DNA from: Solihabitans fulvus
GTDB lineage: Bacteria; Actinomycetota; Actinomycetes; Mycobacteriales; Pseudonocardiaceae
Length of the DNA: 64,000 bases
Reading direction: 5' to 3'
NCBI RefSeq assembly: GCF_008386585.1
Contig: NZ_VUOB01000041.1
Coordinates: 327,600 to 391,599, forward strand
This document shows, piece after piece, positions 59,559 through 64,000 of this stretch; within the stretch, counting starts at the first letter, position 1, and each line of letters starts with the position of its first letter. The translations under genes and the position numbers were made by a program. The notes beneath the pieces are model-generated. The model had not been told where the DNA came from. It saw only the letters and a list, made by a program, of their open reading frames with translations, and ran no database searches.

Positions 59559-61079
59559 CTAGCGTCGGACGGTCGGGAAGATCGCGTTCGCCAGTTGCTC
59601 CGTGGACTTGCACAGCTGTTCCCTGTCGGCCTTGTTCGTCCCGATGTCCATGGTGACGCTGACGAAGCCGTACGAGGTGGGCCACTGGACGAAGCAGTAC
59701 ATCGAGCCACCCGTGGCATCGGGTTGCTTGACGTACTCCTGCCCCGTCACGCCCTCGAACTGGACCGGGTGCGCCGACGGCTCAGGCTCGTACGGGATCG
59801 CGTAGATCTGCACGCCGGCGAAGTAGTAGTAGGGCGTCTTGCCCTCGTCGGTGGTCCACCAGTCGCACCTGCGCCGCTTGTCGTTGTCGTTCGCGTGGCT
59901 CTGGTTGGTCTGGAGGGCGAACCGCTCCTCCAGCTTCGTGGTGACGAGGTCGCACGGGTCCTGGAGGCCCGCGACGGCCGAGGTGTCCGTCGTCGACGTC
60001 GTCGGGCTCGTCTCGGAGGTCGTGGTGTCCGACGCGCCGTGGTTGGTCGCGTCGGGCGCGGCGTCGTGCCACGGCCCGAGCCAGGCGACCAGGCCGATGA
60101 CCAGGGCCGCGCCGAGCAGCGCGGCGACCGCCACGATGGCGGGTCGGCGCCGGCCCGCCGGCTTCGGCGGCGAGCTGGCGCCGAGGTCGATCCTGGTCGG
60201 CGCGGGACCGTGCCCGTCGCGTCGCGGCGGCACCGCGAGCACCTGCTCGGTGACCGCGCCGGACGGCTCGATCAGAGCCAACGCCTGCCCGACGGTCATC
60301 CGCCGGTTCGGGTCCTTCTCCAGCAGGCCAGCGATCACCGGAGCCAGCCAACCGGCGCGCTGCGGCGGCGGGGCCTGCTCGAACAGGATCGCGGCGAGCG
60401 AGCCGGTGCTGGTGCCCCGGCGGAACGGCGAGCTGCCCTCCAGCGCCTGGTACAGCGTCACGCCGAGCGAGAACAGGTCGCTGGCCGCCTGCCCCTCGTT
60501 GCCCTTGGCCCGCTCGGGGGCGAGGTACTCCACCGAGCCGATGAGCGCGCCGGTGGCGGTCAGCGCGGTGTCGGCCTGGTGGACGGCGATGCCGAAGTCG
60601 GTGAGCAGGACCTCGCCGTTGCTGGCCAGCATGACGTTGGCTGGCTTGATGTCGCGGTGCACGATCCCGGCGTCATGGGCGGCGCCGAGCGCGTTCAGCA
60701 GGCCCTTGGCGACCCTGGTTGCCTGGTCGACCGAGAGCGGACCGGTGCCGTCCAGGTACTCGGCCAGCGAGCTGCCCGAGACCAGCTGCATGATCGTCCA
60801 CGGCACGCCGTCCTCGACGACGACGTCGTGCACGGTGACGATCCCGGGGTGGTCGCGTAATCGGGCGGCGTTGCGGGCCTCGCGTTCGGCGCGGGCGAGC
60901 CGGTCGGCCTGCTCGGCGGGCGACATCGCCTGCGGCAGCCAGACTTCCTTGATCGCGACGTCGATGTGCAGCGTCTCGTCGCGCGCCTTCCAGACCCGCC
61001 CGAACCCACCGGAGCCAAGCTTCTCGACGATCCGGTAGCGCCCGCTGATCAGCCGGCCCGGTTGCGGCTCTGCTGCCAC
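59559..61079 (-). CDS. PknB-type Ser/Thr protein kinase
   Basis: 506 residues from the GTG at 61079. The kinase domain (about 10-275) has GSGGFGRVW, lysine K44 in VAIKEVW, HRDIKPANV with D143, and DFGIA. A linker and a TM helix (about 315-337) lead to a Thr/Ser-rich stalk and a C-terminal extracellular domain of about 135 residues with paired cysteines (LQDPCDLV, RRRCDWW, MYCFVQW, EQLCKS). No PASTA repeats. It senses an outside signal of unknown kind. Confidence 0.93.
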   Translation of the reverse strand: MAAEPQPGRLISGRYRIVEKLGSGGFGRVWKARDETLHIDVAIKEVWLPQAMSPAEQADRLARAEREARNAARLRDHPGIVTVHDVVVEDGVPWTIMQLVSGSSLAEYLDGTGPLSVDQATRVAKGLLNALGAAHDAGIVHRDIKPANVMLASNGEVLLTDFGIAVHQADTALTATGALIGSVEYLAPERAKGNEGQAASDLFSLGVTLYQALEGSSPFRRGTSTGSLAAILFEQAPPPQRAGWLAPVIAGLLEKDPNRRMTVGQALALIEPSGAVTEQVLAVPPRRDGHGPAPTRIDLGASSPPKPAGRRRPAIVAVAALLGAALVIGLVAWLGPWHDAAPDATNHGASDTTTSETSPTTSTTDTSAVAGLQDPCDLVTTKLEERFALQTNQSHANDNDKRRRCDWWTTDEGKTPYYYFAGVQIYAIPYEPEPSAHPVQFEGVTGQEYVKQPDATGGSMYCFVQWPTSYGFVSVTMDIGTNKADREQLCKSTEQLANAIFPTVRR

Positions 61080-61179
61080 GATCCCTGGTCTCCTACGGAA
61101 GCTTGATATCCGGAATGCCCTGAGATCAGCAGGGTAGGTGGCGGGCGGTCCGTGGCCCAAAGGTGGGCCGCGCGGGCGG

Positions 61180-61788
61180 TCAGCTCTCGCTCAGCGAGGT
61201 CGCGATCGCCTTCCATTCGTCCAGCAGTTGGTCGCGGCGCTGCTGGTCGCCGCCGATCATGGCGTCCAGCGCGAGGCCCCTGGTGATGTTGACGGTGAGC
61301 CAGAACAGCTTCTCCAGCCGCTCCTCGCCGAGCTGGTCGCCGAGCAGCTCCCGGTACACCTCGATGGTCGAGCGGGCCAGGCCCCGGTCGATGGGGTGCA
61401 TGGCGGCGCGCAGCTCGGGGTCGGTGCGCGCGGCGACCCACAGCTCCATCGCGGCGGTGGACAGCGAGCCGGAGAACGCCCGCCACAGCAGGTCGATGGC
61501 TGCCGCGATCCGGTCGGGGCCGGGCGGGGGGAGGGTCGACACGGCCCGCAGCTGGTCGCTGAGCTTGCCGACGAGGTGCTCGACGGCGTGCGCCATGAGT
61601 TCGGCCTTGGTGGTGAAGTGGTGCTGCTGGGCGCCCCTGGACAGCCCGGCCCTGCGGCAGATCTCGTTCATCGAGGTGCGCGCGTAGCCGAGTTCCACCA
61701 GGCAGTCGACGGTGGCGTCCAGGAGCAGCTCCCTGGTGCGGTCGCTGCGTTCCTGCTGGGTGAGTCGCTGCCGGACGCCGCTGGTCAT
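61180..61788 (-). CDS. TetR-family regulator
   Basis: 202 residues. The HTH is at about 15-60 (LLLDATVDCLVELGYARTSM, EICRRAGLSRGAQQHHFTTK). The C-terminal domain is of the type that binds acyl-CoA-like ligands in fatty-acid loci. It is divergent from the acyl-CoA dehydrogenase gene with a perfect 24-bp palindrome between them, so it probably represses that operon and itself until an acyl-CoA appears. Confidence 0.92.
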   Translation of the reverse strand: MTSGVRQRLTQQERSDRTRELLLDATVDCLVELGYARTSMNEICRRAGLSRGAQQHHFTTKAELMAHAVEHLVGKLSDQLRAVSTLPPPGPDRIAAAIDLLWRAFSGSLSTAAMELWVAARTDPELRAAMHPIDRGLARSTIEVYRELLGDQLGEERLEKLFWLTVNITRGLALDAMIGGDQQRRDQLLDEWKAIATSLSES

Positions 61789-61819
61789 TCGGTCTCCTCG
61801 CTGGCCTGTCGGCGCACTT

Positions 61820-61843
61820 TACATGCAGTCCGGACTGCATGTA
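61820..61843. promoter_or_regulatory. Perfect 24-bp palindrome, TetR operator
   Basis: TACATGCAGTCC (61820-61831) and its exact complement GGACTGCATGTA (61832-61843) are adjacent with no spacer, between the divergent TetR and acyl-CoA dehydrogenase genes. A half-site-like TTGCAT follows at 61853. No other 24-bp perfect palindrome was noticed in the window. Confidence 0.8.
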
Positions 61844-61919
61844 CGTTCCGAGTTGCATTTACCGGCAAGCGTGAATGTTTTTTGCGCGCACTCACCACGC
61901 GCCCAGTCGGGAGGCCGCC

Positions 61920-63068
61920 GTGCAGGCTCGTCGTTCGCCGTGGATGACCGAGGACCTTGACCTGTTGCGCCAGCTCGCGCGCACCTTCTTCGAGAAGGAG
62001 CTGACCCCGCACCAGGAGCGCTGGGCCGCGCAGAAGCACGTCGACCGCGAACTGTGGCACCGCGCAGGCGAGGTCGGCCTGCTGTGCCTGAGCATCCCCG
62101 AGGAGTACGGCGGCGGGGGCGGCACCTTCGCGCACGAGGCCGTGCTGCTGGAGGAGCAGGCCAGGGCGGGAGACAGCGCCTGGGGCAACAGCGTGCACAG
62201 CGGGATCGTGGCGCACTACCTGCTGTCCTACGGCACCGAGCAGCAGAAGCTGCGCTGGCTGCCGAAGCTCGCCAGCGGCGAACTCGTCGGGGCCATCGCC
62301 ATGTCCGAGCCGGGTGCCGGGTCGGACCTCCAGGGCGTGCGCACCAGGGCGATCCGCGACGGCGACGAGTACGTCGTCAACGGCTCGAAGACGTTCATCA
62401 CCAACGGCAGCCAGGCCGAGCTGGTCATCGTCGTGGCCAAGACCGACCCGAGCGAGGGCGCGCAGGGCATCTCGCTGGTCGTGGTGGAGACGGCGCAGGC
62501 GCCGGGCTTCCGCCGGGGCCGCGTGCTGGACAAGATCGGCCTCAAGGGCCAGGACACCGCCGAGCTGTTCTTCGACGACGTGCGCGTGCCGGCCGCGAAC
62601 CTGTTGGGGGAGCAGGAGGGGCTCGGCTTCGTCCAGCTCATGCAGCAACTCCCGCAGGAGCGGCTGATCATCGCCGTCGCCTCGATCGCCGGGCTGGAGG
62701 CCGCGGTCGGCCTGACGCTGGACTACGTCAAGGAGCGGACGGCGTTCGGCCGCGAGCTGATCAAGTTCCAGAACACCAGGTTCACCCTCGCCGAGTGCGC
62801 CACCGAGGCCGCCGTCACCCGCGCGTTCGTGGACGACTGCGTCGAGCTGCACCTGCGGAGCGAGCTGGACGTGCCGACGGCGGCGATGGCCAAGTGGTGG
62901 TCGACCGAGCGGCTGTGCCGGGTTGTCGACGAGTGCGTGCAGCTGTTCGGCGGCTACGGCTACATGACCGAGTACCCGATCGCGCGCGCCTGGGCGGACG
63001 CCAGGGTGCAGAAGATCTACGGCGGCACCAACGAGATCATGAAGGAGATCATCGCCCGCTCGCTGTGA
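61920..63068 (+). CDS. Acyl-CoA dehydrogenase
   Basis: 382 residues from the GTG at 61920 (GGGAGG 5 bases upstream). Typical FAD-binding and substrate regions (GAIAMSEPGAGSDLQGVRT, YVVNGSKTFITNGSQAELVI), YVKERTAFGRELIKFQNTRF and QLFGGYGYMTEYPIARAWAD. The catalytic base is likely E372 in YGGTNEI. It oxidises acyl-CoA to enoyl-CoA. It is followed 52 bases later by the CoA-transferase gene and shares TetR control. Confidence 0.93.
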   Translation: MQARRSPWMTEDLDLLRQLARTFFEKELTPHQERWAAQKHVDRELWHRAGEVGLLCLSIPEEYGGGGGTFAHEAVLLEEQARAGDSAWGNSVHSGIVAHYLLSYGTEQQKLRWLPKLASGELVGAIAMSEPGAGSDLQGVRTRAIRDGDEYVVNGSKTFITNGSQAELVIVVAKTDPSEGAQGISLVVVETAQAPGFRRGRVLDKIGLKGQDTAELFFDDVRVPAANLLGEQEGLGFVQLMQQLPQERLIIAVASIAGLEAAVGLTLDYVKERTAFGRELIKFQNTRFTLAECATEAAVTRAFVDDCVELHLRSELDVPTAAMAKWWSTERLCRVVDECVQLFGGYGYMTEYPIARAWADARVQKIYGGTNEIMKEIIARSL

Positions 63069-63120
63069 AGCTGGTGCGGGGCAACGGTTCGACGCCGTCA
63101 TACGACGCTGTGGAGGTGGC

Positions 63121-64000
63121 ATGGGACCGCTGGCCGGTCTTCGCGTGGTAGAGCTGGTCGGTCTCGGCCCTGCGCCGTTCGGCTGCATGGTCCTCGCCGA
63201 CCTCGGCGCCGAGGTGATCCGGGTCGACCGGGCACGGGCGGCCGGCAACCTCACCGTTCCCGGCGACTTCCTCGCCAGGGGCCGCAGGTCCATCGGCGTG
63301 GACATCAAGCAGCCGCAGGGCGCCGAACTGGTGCTGCGGCTGGTGGAACGGGCTGACGTGCTGGTGGAGGGTTTCCGGCCCGGCGTGACCGAACGGCTCG
63401 GGCTGGGGCCCGCGCAGTGCCTGGCCCGCAACACCCGGCTGGTCTACGGCCGGATGACGGGCTGGGGCCAGGACGGCCCGATGGCCGACCGCGCCGGGCA
63501 CGACATCAACTACATCGCCGTCGCGGGCGCGCTGGAGCCGATCGGGCCAGCCGACCGGCCGCCGGTCCCGCCGCTGAACCTGATCGGCGACTTCGGCGGC
63601 GGCGGCATGCTGCTCGCGATGGGCGTGCTGGCCGCCCTGTACGAGCGGGAACGCTCCGGCCGAGGCCAGGTGGTGGACGCGGCGATGGTGGACGGCGCGG
63701 CGCTGCTGACCACCGTCGTGCACAGCATGCGGTCCGCAGGCGCCTGGCCGGGCGCCAGGGGCGCGAACCTGCTCGACGGCGGCGCGCCCTTCTACGACAC
63801 CTACGCGGCGGCGGACGGCAGGTTCGTCAGCATCGGCGCGCTCGAGGAGCAGTTCTACGCCGAACTGGTCCGCCTGCTCGGCCTCGATCCCGCCGACCTG
63901 CCCAACCGCTTCGACCAGGCCAACTGGCCCGCGCTGCGGGAGCGGATCGGGGCGGCCGTGCGCACCAGGACGCGGGACGAGTGGGCGGCGCTCGCCGCCG
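63121..64000 (+). CDS. CaiB/BaiF-family CoA transferase or racemase, partial
   Basis: The start ATG at 63121 follows GGAGGTGGC, and the gene runs off the window after 293 codons (usual length about 360-400). The family III pattern is clear: LAGLRVVELVGLGPAPFGCM, LADLGAEVIRVDRA, RLVYGRMTGWGQDGPMADRA with the conserved catalytic Asp in GHDINYIA, and EQFYAELVRLLGL. The GHDINY block fits alpha-methylacyl-CoA racemases. It probably prepares branched acyl-CoA for the dehydrogenase upstream. Confidence 0.92.
   Translation, partial: MGPLAGLRVVELVGLGPAPFGCMVLADLGAEVIRVDRARAAGNLTVPGDFLARGRRSIGVDIKQPQGAELVLRLVERADVLVEGFRPGVTERLGLGPAQCLARNTRLVYGRMTGWGQDGPMADRAGHDINYIAVAGALEPIGPADRPPVPPLNLIGDFGGGGMLLAMGVLAALYERERSGRGQVVDAAMVDGAALLTTVVHSMRSAGAWPGARGANLLDGGAPFYDTYAAADGRFVSIGALEEQFYAELVRLLGLDPADLPNRFDQANWPALRERIGAAVRTRTRDEWAALAA

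Overview
This is a GC-rich actinobacterial chromosome segment. The evidence is an RbpA-type RNA polymerase-binding protein, SARP/AfsR-like regulators, several XRE-DUF5753 and DUF397 genes, GTG and TTG starts with purine-rich ribosome sites, and GTGA/ATGA gene overlaps. A filamentous actinomycete of the Pseudonocardiales type (Saccharothrix, Lentzea or Kutzneria-like) is my inference from gene content. I see no rRNA, tRNA, CRISPR array, transposase or integrase.

Left part (1-17.9 kb): the end of an FtsX-type permease, a LacI regulator, an ACT-GNAT acetyltransferase, a secreted M14 carboxypeptidase and a DUF5753 protein whose helix-turn-helix looks shortened. Two tandem SARP-NB-ARC-TPR regulators follow, with matching leaders and dispersed repeats, then a small RbpA-like operon. 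An SsuABC/TauABC-like ABC importer is transcribed away from a CitA/DcuS-type two-component pair. Their shared upstream region holds a 157-bp near-palindrome.

Centre (17.9-38.6 kb): the main attraction is a complete-looking contractile injection system (eCIS/CIS, actinobacterial type). The leftward arm encodes a tail-terminator-like DUF4255 protein, a PAAR tip, a MauE-like membrane protein and two small unknown proteins. The rightward arm encodes sheath, tube, a small assembly protein, a DUF6760-like protein, a DUF4157 (eCIS core) protein, two more tube-like proteins, a LysM baseplate adaptor, a VgrG-like spike, gp25, a gp6/J baseplate wedge, a gpI-like protein and a zinc-ribbon/proline-rich/single-TM/discoidin-like protein. 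Most rightward genes overlap by 1-4 bases. Three 14-bp dyads spaced exactly 33 bp apart lie between the arms. A terminator, a 145-nt hairpin, a secreted propeller/ASH-domain protein and a COG1470-like membrane protein follow. I see no AAA+ ATPase, tape measure, tail fibre, capsid, terminase, portal or lysis gene here.

Right part (38.6-64 kb): two LuxR-type regulators, one paired with a multi-TM histidine kinase, then an AraC regulator and an ABC exporter pair divergent from a TetR regulator carrying an N-terminal zinc-finger-like module. A DUF5753/DUF397 neighbourhood includes a truncated DUF5753 gene and operator-like dyads. A membrane-anchored redoxin is divergent from a 1220-residue HTH-STAND-TM-WD40 protein. 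The segment ends with fatty-acid metabolism: FadB/FadJ-like and FadA, a carboxylesterase, a Ser/Thr kinase, a TetR regulator with a perfect 24-bp palindrome, an acyl-CoA dehydrogenase and a CaiB-type CoA transferase cut by the window edge.
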